A DNA stretch of 64,000 nt from an uncultured Lachnospiraceae bacterium (GCA_900317505.1 ONHB01000011.1:8669-72668); one strand, 5' to 3'; positions 8,138 through 17,943 are shown, numbered from the stretch's first letter. Translations and numbers: made by a program. Notes: generated by a model not told the origin, from the letters alone.

Positions 8138-9169
8138 ATGGCAATGGATTACAAGACATCCGGTGTTGATATCGAAGCCGGATACAAATCAGTAGAATTA
8201 ATGAAAAAACACGTAAAAGAGACAATGAGACCGGAGGTCTTAGGTGGACTTGGCGGTTTTGCAGGTGCTTTTGACCTGTCCAAGATCAAAGACATGGAAG
8301 ATCCGGTTTTATTATCCGGTACAGACGGATGCGGTACCAAGGTTAAGCTCGCGTTTGTTATGGACAAGCATGATACCATCGGTATTGATGCAGTTGCAAT
8401 GTGTGTCAATGATATTGCCTGCTCCGGAGGAGAGCCGTTGTTTTTCCTCGATTATATTGCATGCGGCAAAAACTATCCTGAAAAGATCGCTACTATTGTC
8501 AGCGGTGTGGCAAACGGCTGTATCCAGTCTGAATGTGCACTTGTTGGCGGCGAGACAGCAGAGCATCCCGGACTGATGCCCGAAGATGATTATGATCTGG
8601 CAGGATTTGCAGTAGGCGTTGTAGACAAAAAAGACATGATCACCGGCGAAAATATCAAACCGGGTGATGTATTGATCGGTATGGCAAGCACCGGTGTGCA
8701 CAGCAACGGATTTTCTCTCGTGCGCAAGGTATTTGAGATGACCAAAGAAAGTCTGGATACTTATTATGATGAGCTTGGCACCACTCTTGGCGAAGCTTTG
8801 ATCGCACCGACGCGTATCTATGTCAAAGCTTTAAAGAGCATCAAAAATGCCGGTGTCACCATAAAGGGATGCAGCCATATCACAGGTGGCGGTTTCTATG
8901 AAAATATTCCACGTATGCTTCCCGAAGGCGTGACAGCCAGGATCGAAAAAGACAGCTATGAGATTCCTCCAATCTTCAAACTGCTTGCAAAGACAGGCAA
9001 TATCGAGGAGCAGATGATGTACAATACATACAATATGGGACTTGGTATGGTTATCGCCATTGACAAAGCCGATGTTGACAAGACAATGGAAGCAATCCGC
9101 GCAACCGGCGATACTCCTTATGTAGTCGGTTCCATTGTAGAAGGCGAAAAAGGAGTTATCTTATGCTAA
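8138..9169 (+). CDS. purM: Phosphoribosylformylglycinamidine cyclo-ligase
   Basis: AIR synthetase closes the imidazole ring using ATP (fifth purine step). The 343-aa protein is full length for the family. Recognisable parts are LSGTDGCGTKVKLAF, the AMCVNDIACSGGEPLFFLDY segment near the nucleotide site, GGETAEHPG, and GGGFYENIPRMLP in the second domain. AAGGAG at 8125-8130 precedes the ATG by 7 bases. The stop overlaps the purN start by 7 bases, so the two are probably translationally coupled. Confidence 0.97.
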   Translation: MAMDYKTSGVDIEAGYKSVELMKKHVKETMRPEVLGGLGGFAGAFDLSKIKDMEDPVLLSGTDGCGTKVKLAFVMDKHDTIGIDAVAMCVNDIACSGGEPLFFLDYIACGKNYPEKIATIVSGVANGCIQSECALVGGETAEHPGLMPEDDYDLAGFAVGVVDKKDMITGENIKPGDVLIGMASTGVHSNGFSLVRKVFEMTKESLDTYYDELGTTLGEALIAPTRIYVKALKSIKNAGVTIKGCSHITGGGFYENIPRMLPEGVTARIEKDSYEIPPIFKLLAKTGNIEEQMMYNTYNMGLGMVIAIDKADVDKTMEAIRATGDTPYVVGSIVEGEKGVILC

Positions 9170-9786
9170 AAATTGTTGTATGTGTATCCGGCGGCGGAAC
9201 CAATCTTCAGGCGATCATTGATGGCGTTGCCAATGGCACGATCACCAATACCGAGATTGTCGGAGTAATCAGCAATAACAAAAATGCATATGCATTAGAA
9301 AGAGCACAGGCTGCCGGGATTCCGGCTGTCTGTATTTCTCCCAAGGATTATGAGAGCCGGGATATATTCAATGACGCGCTTCTTGAGGGCGTCAAAAAGC
9401 TGGATCCGGATCTGATTGTTTTAGCCGGTTTCCTTGTGAACATTCCGGCACAGATGATCAAGGCTTATCCCAACCGGATCATCAATATCCATCCTTCCCT
9501 GATACCGTCTTTTTGCGGTGTGGGATATTATGGGCTCAAGGTTCATGAGGGAGCACTTGCACGAGGTGTCAGAGTGTCCGGTGCGACAGTGCATTTTGTT
9601 GATGAAGGTACGGATACCGGACCGATCATTCTGCAAAAGGCAGTGGAAGTAAAGCAGGACGATACACCCAAGACCTTACAGCTGCGTATCATGGAAGAGG
9701 CAGAATGGAAGATCTTACCAAAGGCCATTGATCTGATCGCAAATGATAAAGTAGAAGTAATCAATGGTAAAGTTTACATAAAATAA
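9163..9786 (+). CDS. purN: Phosphoribosylglycinamide formyltransferase
   Basis: GAR transformylase uses 10-formyl-tetrahydrofolate to formylate GAR (third purine step). The Rossmann-like start VCVSGGGTNLQAI binds the ribotide. The catalytic Asn-His pair lies in IINIHPSLIPSF and the catalytic Asp in HFVDEGTDTGP. It is 207 aa, normal length. It starts inside the end of purM. A gap of 135 bases separates it from purD, so purD may have its own promoter. Confidence 0.97.
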   Translation: MLKIVVCVSGGGTNLQAIIDGVANGTITNTEIVGVISNNKNAYALERAQAAGIPAVCISPKDYESRDIFNDALLEGVKKLDPDLIVLAGFLVNIPAQMIKAYPNRIINIHPSLIPSFCGVGYYGLKVHEGALARGVRVSGATVHFVDEGTDTGPIILQKAVEVKQDDTPKTLQLRIMEEAEWKILPKAIDLIANDKVEVINGKVYIK

Positions 9787-9921
9787 ATGCACGCAATGAA
9801 AAATCAGTACACAATGATGAATTAATATATACATATGTAGATTTGGTGCATAATGGTAAGAAAAGAAATGTAATGATAATTACACGTGATTTACATAACT
9901 TATATGCGAAAGGACAACAAA

Positions 9922-11193
9922 ATGAAAGTTTTAATCGTAGGTAGTGGCGGAAGAGAGCATGCTATTGCTCAGAGCGTGGCAAAGAGCAGTAAAGTAGACA
10001 AGATTTATTGTGCACCGGGCAATGCCGGTATCGGACAGATTGCAGAGTGTGTCGCAATCGGTGCCATGGAATTTGATAAAATCGTAGAATTTGCAAAGAC
10101 TAACAGTATTGATCTGGTCATTGTCGGTATGGATGATCCGTTGGTAGGCGGTCTGGTTGACGAATTGGAAAAAGCCGGAATACGCACCTTTGGACCTCGT
10201 AAAAATGCAGCTATCCTGGAAGGCAGCAAGGCATTTTCCAAGGATCTGATGAAAAAATACAATATTCCGACAGCTGCTTATGAAAACTTTGATGATGCTG
10301 ATGCAGCACTCAGATATCTGGAAACAGCCAAGTTCCCGATCGTTTTAAAAGCGGACGGACTAGCACTTGGAAAAGGTGTGCTGATCTGCAATACATTAGA
10401 AGAAGCAAAAGAAGGCGTAAAGAGTATCATGCTTGACAAAAAGTTTGGTACAGCCGGCAACCAGATGGTCATTGAAGAATTTATGACCGGACGTGAGGTC
10501 AGCGTTTTGTCCTTTGTAGACGGAAAGACCATCAAGATCATGTCTTCCGCACAGGATCATAAGCGTGCCAAGGACGGAGATCAGGGCTTAAATACCGGTG
10601 GAATGGGTACTTTTTCACCGAGTCCTTTCTATACAAAAGAAGTTGATGACTTCTGCAAAAAATATATTTATCAGGCAACGGTAGATGCTATGGCAGCGGA
10701 GGGAAGAGAGTTTAAGGGTGTTATTTTCTTTGGACTTATGTTAACCGAAGACGGGCCCAAGGTACTTGAATACAATGCCAGATTTGGTGATCCCGAAGCA
10801 CAGGTAGTATTGCCCCGTATGAAAAATGATCTGATCGAAGTAGCCGAGGCATGTATTGACGGTACACTGGATCAGGTGGATTTACAGTTTGAAGACAATG
10901 CAGCAGTCTGCGTTGTACTTGCTTCCGACGGATATCCGGTTTCCTACGAAAAAGGATTTGTCATCCATGGACTGGAGAAGTTTGAAGGACAGGATGACTA
11001 TTTTGTTTTCCATGCAGGAACCAAAAAGACAGAAGAGGGCTTTGTGACAAACGGTGGCCGTGTACTTGGCGTTACCGCAAAGGGCAGTGACTTAAAGGAA
11101 GCCAGAAAAAAAGCTTACGAAGCAACAGAATGGATTGATTTTGCCAACAAATATATGCGTCATGATATCGGAAAAGCGATTGACGAAGCATAA
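9922..11193 (+). CDS. purD: Phosphoribosylamine-glycine ligase (GAR synthetase)
   Basis: An ATP-grasp enzyme joining glycine to phosphoribosylamine (second purine step). It starts MKVLIVGSGGREHAIA, with ATP-grasp segments VLKADGLALGKGV and EYNARFGDPEAQ. The start at 9922, with AAAGGA at 9909-9914, gives 423 aa, the usual size; the frame extends upstream to 9886 but without a ribosome site. The 135-base gap before it holds a 6-bp inverted repeat, TGTAAT-GATA-ATTACA at 9869-9884, which could be an operator but is unproven. purH, often found between purN and purD, is absent here. Confidence 0.97.
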   Translation: MKVLIVGSGGREHAIAQSVAKSSKVDKIYCAPGNAGIGQIAECVAIGAMEFDKIVEFAKTNSIDLVIVGMDDPLVGGLVDELEKAGIRTFGPRKNAAILEGSKAFSKDLMKKYNIPTAAYENFDDADAALRYLETAKFPIVLKADGLALGKGVLICNTLEEAKEGVKSIMLDKKFGTAGNQMVIEEFMTGREVSVLSFVDGKTIKIMSSAQDHKRAKDGDQGLNTGGMGTFSPSPFYTKEVDDFCKKYIYQATVDAMAAEGREFKGVIFFGLMLTEDGPKVLEYNARFGDPEAQVVLPRMKNDLIEVAEACIDGTLDQVDLQFEDNAAVCVVLASDGYPVSYEKGFVIHGLEKFEGQDDYFVFHAGTKKTEEGFVTNGGRVLGVTAKGSDLKEARKKAYEATEWIDFANKYMRHDIGKAIDEA

Positions 11194-11210
11194 TGCGAAA
11201 GGGTTAGTAT

Positions 11211-13106
11211 ATGATGTTTAAGAAAAAAAGCGGTTTACGGATTGCAGGAATGATGTTGTTAGCAGCAGTGTTGACATTTTGTCCCAGTGACACTGTAAAG
11301 ACAGTATATGCTACACAGACCAGTCAGACACAGGGCTCGGATGCTTATTTAAAAACATTTTCAGCGACTCCCGGTACCATGAGTCCGGATTTTTCATCCA
11401 TGGTGACCAATTATACGATCACGGTTTCATCAGACGTGGATCAGCTGAGCGTGACCTGCAGTACGGCAGATGCCAATGCACAGGTAACAGAGGCCAAGGG
11501 CTTCAAAAATCTGCAGCTTGGCAATAATAAAGCTACGATCAAGGTTAAGGGTGCCAGTGGAACAATCTGCACATACAATTTTACGATCGTAAAAGGAAAT
11601 ATGTCTGCCGCAACCAATCCGGCAGAGGGAGCCGGCATCACACTGGCGACCGGAAAGAGCTCACAGACATCAGGTACTACAACATCCGGTACGACAAGCA
11701 CGACACAAAATACAACACAAAGCACAACCGATACTGCGACAGCTGATACAGAAAATACAGCATCAGAAGCTACAGACAGTGTTGATGATACACAGGATGC
11801 ATCCACAGAGGATGGGCAGGATGAAGCTGTAGATGAAACAACATCCGAGGAAGCGGTTGAAACCATGGCTCCGGTTGCAGACAGCGGAGAGCGCTATCTG
11901 GTCGGCGGCGATTCCATTTATGCGGATTATTATGTGGTTCCTACCTTTGATTCATCCCTTCTTCCGGATGGATTTGTGGTTGAAAATTACAATTTCAACG
12001 GCAACGAAGTGCAGTCTGCTTATTTGGCAGACGGAGATATCCGACTGTTGTTTTCCGAATCTGCAGAAGGCACCAATGGCGGTCTGCGTATTTACTATGA
12101 AGATGACAAGGATATGATGGATTTTGTTCCCTTCCTTGGTTATAGCGGATATGTATTCCCGGTCAGATATCAGGCACAGATCCCGGTTCCGACCAATTAT
12201 ACCGGCAGTTACATGCCGTTTGATAAAAAGGTTGTTGCCTGCTACATTTATACAGAGCTTACCAACAATCCGATTTCCGTTCAGGCAGGAATGGAGACCA
12301 AGGATACACTCCAGCCCGGAGAGTCTACCGCAGATGCAGATCCGGTTTCCGTGGATTCACTTGATGAGATGCCGGAGTTTTACCTGTTTTATGGTATGAA
12401 CAATAACGGAGAAGAAAATTTTTATCTCTACGACTGGAAAGAAGGAACCTACCAGAGATATGTAGAAAGAGATACTTCTTATGATCTGGACCAGTCTTAC
12501 TTCAAGTACAAGGATATGGCACATCAGAGATTTGTGGTTATGTGTACCTTATTTGTCCTGTTACTGCTTGCAGTATTCTTTATCATTAATCTGTATATGA
12601 AAAACAGAGAGCTCAAGCGTGATCTGGAAGAATATGATCCGGATTATGACGGTCCCGATGATGGCGGTGACGGTTATGACGATGAAGAGTATGACGGCGA
12701 AGACGACATAGATGATGAAGCCTATGATGGCGATGAAGATGATATTGATGATGGAGAATCAGATGAAGAATATGGCGAGGATGAATCTGATGAAGAAGCA
12801 GACGATGTGACAGATGATTCCGCAGAAGAAGAGGCTGACGAGGAGCTTCAGGAAGATATTGCCGAGTATGGCGAAGAAGAAATGCGTGCCGATGAACCGG
12901 CAGCAGAAGAGGAAGCTTCCGAAGAGACAGATGCTTCTGAAGATGCAGAAGATGACGAGGATTCTATGGAAGAACCGGTCGACAGTCAGGAAATCGTGAG
13001 AAAACGTCGCCCGGAATTTAAAATGATCAACTTATCGCGTGAACCTGAACCTACCGGAATCGATGATGATTTTGAATTTGAATTTATTCATTTTGAAGAT
13101 GATTAA
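11211..13106 (+). CDS. Membrane-anchored cadherin-like beta-sandwich protein with acidic cytoplasmic tail
   Basis: A 631-aa protein with an N-terminal signal peptide (KKKSGLRIAGMMLLAAVLTF, cleaved near residue 35). A beta-sandwich module of the Cadherin-like type follows (about 43-128; motif DAYLKTFSATPGTMSPDF ending TYNFTIVKG), then a Thr/Ser- and Asp/Glu-rich linker (about 145-225) and a globular domain (about 230-430) of unknown function. One membrane helix (about 445-463, FVVMCTLFVLLLLAVFFIINL) leads to about 165 residues dominated by Asp, Glu and Tyr. With the signal peptide outside, the acidic tail should face the cytoplasm. AAAGGG at 11198-11203 precedes the ATG. It lies 17 bases after purD and 16 bases before clpC. 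The domain order is seen; a role in cell-surface sensing or adhesion would be a guess. Confidence 0.75.
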   Translation: MMFKKKSGLRIAGMMLLAAVLTFCPSDTVKTVYATQTSQTQGSDAYLKTFSATPGTMSPDFSSMVTNYTITVSSDVDQLSVTCSTADANAQVTEAKGFKNLQLGNNKATIKVKGASGTICTYNFTIVKGNMSAATNPAEGAGITLATGKSSQTSGTTTSGTTSTTQNTTQSTTDTATADTENTASEATDSVDDTQDASTEDGQDEAVDETTSEEAVETMAPVADSGERYLVGGDSIYADYYVVPTFDSSLLPDGFVVENYNFNGNEVQSAYLADGDIRLLFSESAEGTNGGLRIYYEDDKDMMDFVPFLGYSGYVFPVRYQAQIPVPTNYTGSYMPFDKKVVACYIYTELTNNPISVQAGMETKDTLQPGESTADADPVSVDSLDEMPEFYLFYGMNNNGEENFYLYDWKEGTYQRYVERDTSYDLDQSYFKYKDMAHQRFVVMCTLFVLLLLAVFFIINLYMKNRELKRDLEEYDPDYDGPDDGGDGYDDEEYDGEDDIDDEAYDGDEDDIDDGESDEEYGEDESDEEADDVTDDSAEEEADEELQEDIAEYGEEEMRADEPAAEEEASEETDASEDAEDDEDSMEEPVDSQEIVRKRRPEFKMINLSREPEPTGIDDDFEFEFIHFEDD

Positions 13107-13122
13107 GATCGGAGGGCTTTAA

Positions 13123-15555
13123 ATGGCCTATACAGAAAATGCAAAAACGGCCCTGGCCATTGCAAAGAGAATGGCTAAAAAGACCGGACAGAATTATATT
13201 GGAACAGAACACATTTTACTTGGATTATTAGATTGTAAAAGCTCTGTAGCCGCAGAGCTTCTTGCAAAAAGTGATGTTACAGAGCAGAAGGTGCTGGATG
13301 TAATAAAAGAACTGATCGCACCCTCAGGCGTAGTATCCATATTGGAGCGCGACGGTTATTCGCCGCGGGCCGTACAGATACTGCAGGATGCAGACAGACA
13401 GGCAGAGCGTTTTGGAGCCGGAAAGACCGGAACCGAGCACATCCTGTTGGCTCTCATCAAAGAAGGCGATAATATTGCAGCAAGACTTTTATATACGCTT
13501 GGTGTCAATTTACAGAAGCTGTATGTGGACACTCTTGTTGCAATCGGCGAAGATCCCAATATTGCCAAAGAGGATCTGAATACCAAAAAGAAAAACAGTG
13601 CCACCAAGACATTGGATCAGTACAGTAAGGATCTGACCAAGATGGCGGCAGAGGATAAATTGGATCCGGTGATCGGACGTGAAAATGAAATTTTGCGTGT
13701 GATCCAGATCTTAAGCAGGAGAACCAAAAACAATCCCTGCTTAATCGGTGAACCCGGTGTCGGCAAAACAGCCATTGCAGAAGGACTTGCAATGCGGATT
13801 GCCAGAAAAGAAGTTCCGCAGACTCTGATCAATAAGCGGATTCTGACGCTGGATCTGTCTGCTCTGGTTGCAGGCAGCAAATACCGTGGTGAATTTGAAG
13901 AGCGTATCAAAAAAGTGATTGCGGAAGTGATCCGTGACGGAAATATCATTCTGTTTCTGGATGAGATCCATACGATTGTGGGAGCGGGAGGAGCAGAAGG
14001 CTCCATTGATGCCTCCAACATTTTGAAACCTTCTCTGGCACGTGGTGAGCTTCAGCTTATCGGTGCAACAACCATTGAAGAATACCGCAAGTATCTTTCA
14101 AAGGATGCCGCTTTGGAGAGACGTTTCCAGCCGATCAATGTAGAAGAGCCTACCGTTGGTGAAGCGATTGAGATTTTAAAAGGAATCCGCCACAAATATG
14201 AAGAGCATCATATGGTGACGATTTCCGATGAAGCAGTGGAAGCAGCAGTCAAGCTTTCCAAGAGATATATCAATGACCGTAATCTGCCTGATAAAGCGAT
14301 CGATCTGATCGATGAGGCGGCAGCGGCTATCCGTTTAAAGGGTATGAATCTGCCTCCGAAGTGTCATGAACTGGAGGAAGAGATCAGACAGATGGATCTG
14401 CAGATTGAACAGGCATTCAAGTTTGATGCCTTTATGCAGGCACATGAGATCAAGCAGGCACAGGATGAACTGATCAAAAAATACAACAGGCTCAAGGAAC
14501 GCCATGCCAAAAAAATGGAGGACAGAAGCCTTGTTGTCAATGAAGATGATGTAGCCGATGTTGTTTCCATGTGGACCAAGATCCCTGTGAGCAAGCTGGC
14601 TGAAAAAGAGGCCGAACGTTTATTAAAGCTGGAAAGTATCCTGCATAAGCGTGTGATCGGACAGGAAGCAGCGGTTACAGCTGTTGCCAAGGCCATGAGA
14701 AGAGGCCGCGTCGGACTTTCCGACCCCAATAAGCCGATTGGCTCCTTCCTGTTTTTAGGACCGACCGGTGTCGGCAAAACAGAATTGTCCAAGGCACTTG
14801 CAGAGGCTATGTTTGGCTCTGAAAATGCGTTGATCCGTGTCGATATGTCAGAATATATGGAACCACATTCCGTTGCCAAAATGGTGGGATCACCTCCCGG
14901 CTATGTAGGCCATGATGAGGGTGGACAGTTAAGCGAAAAGGTCCGCAGAAATCCTTATTCGGTTGTTTTGTTTGATGAGATCGAAAAGGCTCATCCGGAT
15001 GTGTTCAATATTTTACTGCAGGTTTTGGATGAGGGTCATATTACGGATTCCAAGGGACGTAAGGTCAATTTCAAAAATACGATCCTGATCATGACATCCA
15101 ATGCAGGTGCATCCCGTATTGTGGAGCCCAAGAACCTCGGCTTTGCCACATCTACATCGGAAAAGCAGAATTACGAAAAGATGAAGAGCAATGTCATGGA
15201 AGAGGTCAAGAGACTTTTCAAGCCGGAGTTTATCAACCGAATTGATGAGATCATGGTATTTGAACAGTTAAACAAAAACGATATGACAAAGATTGTGACA
15301 CTGCTGTCACAAAACCTGTGCAAGCGTTGCAAAAATCAGATGAATATTGATCTGACGATAACACCTGCACTAAAGAGCTATATCGTTGACAAATATACCG
15401 ATCTCAAGATGGGAGCAAGACCGCTCAAACGTGCGATCCAGACCGAAATTGAGGATGCGATGGCAGAAGAAATCTTATCCGGTAAGATCAAAGAAGGACA
15501 AAAAGTCAGGGCCGGACTGCAGGATAAAAAAGTTGTTTTTTCTGTAAAGGAATAG
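13123..15555 (+). CDS. clpC: ATP-dependent Clp protease ATPase subunit ClpC
   Basis: An Hsp100 unfoldase that feeds proteins to ClpP. Domains in order: ClpN repeats (about 1-145, ending before the basic linker [13 protein letters not shown]); first AAA+ module with Walker [14 protein letters not shown]; a middle coiled-coil/UVR-like segment (about 410-470, [16 protein letters not shown]); second AAA+ module with Walker [15 protein letters not shown]; and a C-terminal ClpB-D2-type domain. At 810 aa it is typical. CGGAGGG precedes the ATG. Unlike Bacillus, no ctsR-mcsA-mcsB lies directly upstream, but radA still follows one gene downstream. The adaptor gene mecA is in this window at 40.6 kb. 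Confidence 0.97.
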   Translation: MAYTENAKTALAIAKRMAKKTGQNYIGTEHILLGLLDCKSSVAAELLAKSDVTEQKVLDVIKELIAPSGVVSILERDGYSPRAVQILQDADRQAERFGAGKTGTEHILLALIKEGDNIAARLLYTLGVNLQKLYVDTLVAIGEDPNIAKEDLNTKKKNSATKTLDQYSKDLTKMAAEDKLDPVIGRENEILRVIQILSRRTKNNPCLIGEPGVGKTAIAEGLAMRIARKEVPQTLINKRILTLDLSALVAGSKYRGEFEERIKKVIAEVIRDGNIILFLDEIHTIVGAGGAEGSIDASNILKPSLARGELQLIGATTIEEYRKYLSKDAALERRFQPINVEEPTVGEAIEILKGIRHKYEEHHMVTISDEAVEAAVKLSKRYINDRNLPDKAIDLIDEAAAAIRLKGMNLPPKCHELEEEIRQMDLQIEQAFKFDAFMQAHEIKQAQDELIKKYNRLKERHAKKMEDRSLVVNEDDVADVVSMWTKIPVSKLAEKEAERLLKLESILHKRVIGQEAAVTAVAKAMRRGRVGLSDPNKPIGSFLFLGPTGVGKTELSKALAEAMFGSENALIRVDMSEYMEPHSVAKMVGSPPGYVGHDEGGQLSEKVRRNPYSVVLFDEIEKAHPDVFNILLQVLDEGHITDSKGRKVNFKNTILIMTSNAGASRIVEPKNLGFATSTSEKQNYEKMKSNVMEEVKRLFKPEFINRIDEIMVFEQLNKNDMTKIVTLLSQNLCKRCKNQMNIDLTITPALKSYIVDKYTDLKMGARPLKRAIQTEIEDAMAEEILSGKIKEGQKVRAGLQDKKVVFSVKE

Positions 15556-15557
15556 TA

Positions 15558-15586
15558 TTTACCGTCAGAACAAAATAGAGTATACT
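15558..15586 (+). promoter_or_regulatory. Promoter upstream of the 137-aa gene and radA
   Basis: TTTACC (15558-15563), a 17-base spacer and TATACT (15581-15586). The transcript would begin near 15593 and pass through a wobble-paired stem (15619-15640, CTGCCGCAA against TTGTGGTAG) before the AGGAGGA site of the next gene. Confidence 0.6.
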
Positions 15587-15667
15587 ATGATTATATATAG
15601 CGAAAAAGCAAAGCTCTGCCGCAAGATTTTGTGGTAGGCATGTATAAAGTACCAGGAGGATACGAAT

Positions 15668-16081
15668 ATGGCAGTTGTTGAAGAGTTGCTTCGCAGTGAA
15701 GCAGACGGAAGTATTAGTTTTGGCAATCACACATTAGCCGCAAAGGCTAAATTGGAGGACTTTCCTCATAATGGAGATCTGTACAAGGTAAAGACCTTCC
15801 AGACTATGACCAAGCTTGAGAAAAACGGTATGTTTTTATATGAATCCGTTCCCGGAACAAGCGTTACACACCTTGTAGAGCGTGCAGACGGCATGAGCTT
15901 TATCGTAGAAGGCAGTGAAGATGCACAGATCACTCTGGGATTAAAGGAAGATACCGAATACGAAGTTTTTGTAGACGGAGCAAGTGTTGGCAAGATGAAT
16001 ACAGGAGTGAGCGGCAAGCTCAATATTTCTGTTGAAATTGCAGAGGCAGATGAAGTAGAAGTTAATGTAGCAGAGGTATAA
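15668..16081 (+). CDS. Conserved small beta-rich protein, function unknown
   Basis: A 137-aa acidic protein with no signal peptide or membrane segment, rich in alternating beta-type sequence (KLNISVEIAEADEVEVNVAEV at the end). AGGAGGA at 15654-15660 gives a strong start at 15668. It stops one base before radA, so the two genes are cotranscribed. I recall similar Lachnospiraceae proteins being labelled endosialidase, but no catalytic sialidase motif is visible here and I would not use that name. Its fixed place between clpC and radA suggests a conserved cytoplasmic role. Confidence 0.75.
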   Translation: MAVVEELLRSEADGSISFGNHTLAAKAKLEDFPHNGDLYKVKTFQTMTKLEKNGMFLYESVPGTSVTHLVERADGMSFIVEGSEDAQITLGLKEDTEYEVFVDGASVGKMNTGVSGKLNISVEIAEADEVEVNVAEV

Positions 16082-16082
16082 A

Positions 16083-17453
16083 ATGGCAAAAGGAAAAGCG
16101 GTAAGTGCTTTTTTCTGCCAGAACTGCGGATATGAATCTTCCAAGTGGATGGGGCAGTGCCCCGCGTGTCACGAATGGAACAGCTTTGTGGAGGAGCCTG
16201 TTATAAAGAGCTCACATGCCACAGGGCAGAGCGTCCGTCGCGTTGACAGGCCACCGGTTTCCATAGACGAGATCAAAGGAGACAAGGAAGAGCGTTTTAC
16301 AACCGATATTGAAGAATTTGACAGGGTGCTGGGTGGCGGTATCGTCCCCGGCTCCCTTACGTTGGTGGGTGGAGATCCCGGTATCGGGAAATCCACTTTA
16401 CTTTTACAGGTATGTAAACAGCTATCCGATGCAGGCAGGGAAGTGCTTTATATTTCAGGAGAAGAATCACTGTCACAGATCAAGATGCGTGCTGACCGGA
16501 TCGGGACCTTTCAAAAGCAGTTCCGGCTGCTTACGGAGATCAATCTGGATATCATTGCCCAGACGGTCAAAAAAGAAAAGCCGGATGTTGTCGTGATCGA
16601 TTCCATCCAGACCATGTTCAATGAACAGGTCAATGCGGCACCCGGAAGCGTTTCTCAGGTGCGTGAATCGACGGCTGTATTGTTGCAGCTTGCAAAGGGT
16701 GAAAATATCGCTATTCTGATCGTCGGACATGTGACCAAGGAAGGTACCGTTGCCGGACCGAGAGTATTGGAACACATGGTAGATACGGTTTTATATTTTG
16801 AGGGAGACAAGCAGGATATTTACCGCATTTTACGCGGTGTCAAAAACCGTTTTGGTTCGACCAATGAGATCGGCGTGTTTGAAATGGAAGAAGGCGGTCT
16901 TAGGGAGATCAAAAATCCTTCCGAATATATGATCAGTGGAAAGCCCCAGGGAGCAAGCGGATCGGTCGTTACCTGTTGTATGGAAGGTACGCGTCCGATG
17001 CTGATGGAGGTACAGGCGCTCGTCTGTGATACCAATTTTCAGATACCGCGCAGACAGGCGACCGGCTGTGATTTTAACCGTATGAATCTGTTGATCGCAG
17101 TGATCGAAAAGCGTATCCGCATCCCCTTGGGACATGAGGATGCCTATATCAACTTTGCGGGTGGTATGAAGATCACAGAGCCTGCGACAGATCTGGCTGT
17201 TGTGATGGCACTTGTGTCCAGCTACAAAAATACACCCATTGATGACAAGATGATCGTATTTGGTGAGGTCGGACTAAGCGGAGAGGTACGTGGTGTATCC
17301 ATGGTCAAGCAGAGAGTGCTTGAGGCTAAAAAAATGGGATATACAAGCTGCATGGTACCATACACCAACTATAAACAGCTTGCGGATATCAAGGACATGA
17401 AGATCTATCCGGTAAAGAATATCAAAGAAGCTGTTTCTTTAATGGTTTCTTAA
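16083..17453 (+). CDS. radA: DNA repair protein RadA (Sms)
   Basis: A RecA-like branch-migration motor that acts in recombination repair. The N-terminal C4 zinc finger (CQNCGYESSKWMGQCPAC) is intact. The ATPase core has Walker A GGDPGIGKSTLLL and the RadA-specific KNRFG motif (VKNRFGSTNEIG). The C-terminal Lon-like domain ends GEVGLSGEVRGV and beyond. The protein is 456 aa, normal length. It is coupled to the gene before it (1-base gap), and clpC lies two genes upstream, as in many Firmicutes. Confidence 0.97.
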   Translation: MAKGKAVSAFFCQNCGYESSKWMGQCPACHEWNSFVEEPVIKSSHATGQSVRRVDRPPVSIDEIKGDKEERFTTDIEEFDRVLGGGIVPGSLTLVGGDPGIGKSTLLLQVCKQLSDAGREVLYISGEESLSQIKMRADRIGTFQKQFRLLTEINLDIIAQTVKKEKPDVVVIDSIQTMFNEQVNAAPGSVSQVRESTAVLLQLAKGENIAILIVGHVTKEGTVAGPRVLEHMVDTVLYFEGDKQDIYRILRGVKNRFGSTNEIGVFEMEEGGLREIKNPSEYMISGKPQGASGSVVTCCMEGTRPMLMEVQALVCDTNFQIPRRQATGCDFNRMNLLIAVIEKRIRIPLGHEDAYINFAGGMKITEPATDLAVVMALVSSYKNTPIDDKMIVFGEVGLSGEVRGVSMVKQRVLEAKKMGYTSCMVPYTNYKQLADIKDMKIYPVKNIKEAVSLMVS

Positions 17454-17571
17454 CAGATATTTAGACAGATTGTTGCATTTTCTGTAGCTTTTTGTACAAA
17501 ATAAGTCAAAATAGAGCAATATATTTTAATTTTTAAGCAATATAATTGTAGAAAAAGATAGAAATAATGGA

Positions 17572-17700
17572 TATAATAAAGAAGATTTAACGAGAGTTAA
17601 ATCTGCTAATTAGCAATTCCGGAAGAATTCCCCTTTTACACAAACAGGTAGACCGAACGTATCGAGCGTTCGGTCTATTTGTTTGCGTAAAAAAGGGAAT
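17572..17700 (+). ncRNA. Candidate structured leader or small RNA with 33-bp hairpin
   Basis: A perfect -10 box TATAAT (17572-17577) has only a weak -35. RNA from about 17583 would fold at once into a 9-bp stem with a GAGA tetraloop (AGATTTAAC / GTTAAATCT, 17583-17604). A 10-bp palindrome GCTAATTAGC follows (17605-17614), then a long hairpin (17627-17700) whose arms pair over about 33 positions with a few mismatches and G-U pairs. The inner part AGACCGAACG / CGTTCGGTCT followed by ATTTGTTTG could also act as an intrinsic terminator. The 3' arm contains AAAAAAGGGAA, the likely ribosome site of the ORF at 17708. No known RNA family is recognised. A transposon-derived inverted repeat is an alternative. 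Confidence 0.45.
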
Positions 17701-17707
17701 ACCTGGC

Positions 17708-17794
17708 ATGTCAAAAATAGAAATTGTTGAATTAGGATGCCATGATCTATGCAAGTCAATCCTCAGGCTAATCCGTAGTCATAACGTTTCATAG
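17708..17794 (+). CDS. Possible 28-aa peptide under hairpin control
   Basis: ATG 17708 to TAG 17794 encodes a 28-residue peptide beginning MSKIEIVELGCHDLCK, with two cysteines four residues apart and a basic amphipathic end. AAGGGA, 9 bases upstream, is a good ribosome site but lies in the 3' arm of the long hairpin, where it pairs with TCCCCTTTT. The peptide is not hydrophobic, so it does not look like a typical type I toxin. It may be a regulated small protein or a chance frame. From here to the tRNA promoter I see nothing else. Confidence 0.3.
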   Translation: MSKIEIVELGCHDLCKSILRLIRSHNVS

Positions 17795-17881
17795 AGTTTA
17801 TCCGAGCAACAATGAAAAAGTGCAACTAAAAAAGAAAATTCAATCAAAAAATTCAAAATTATAATATATTGCAAAAAAAAC

Positions 17882-17911
17882 TTGCATCCAGACAACAATC
17901 CATGCTATAAT
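17882..17911 (+). promoter_or_regulatory. tRNA-Trp promoter
   Basis: TTGCAT (17882-17887), an 18-base spacer and a perfect extended -10, TGCTATAAT (TATAAT at 17906-17911). It lies 33 bases before the tRNA, as expected for a stable-RNA promoter. Confidence 0.8.
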
Positions 17912-17943
17912 CATCTTCGGCGACTGATAAGAGCCGCCCAAAT

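Noticed and set aside
11441-11866. Minus-strand 141-codon frame in the Ser/Thr-rich linker region
   Set aside because: It is a mirror of Thr/Ser/Asp-rich coding on the plus strand, giving low-complexity Val/Ser sequence with no ribosome site.
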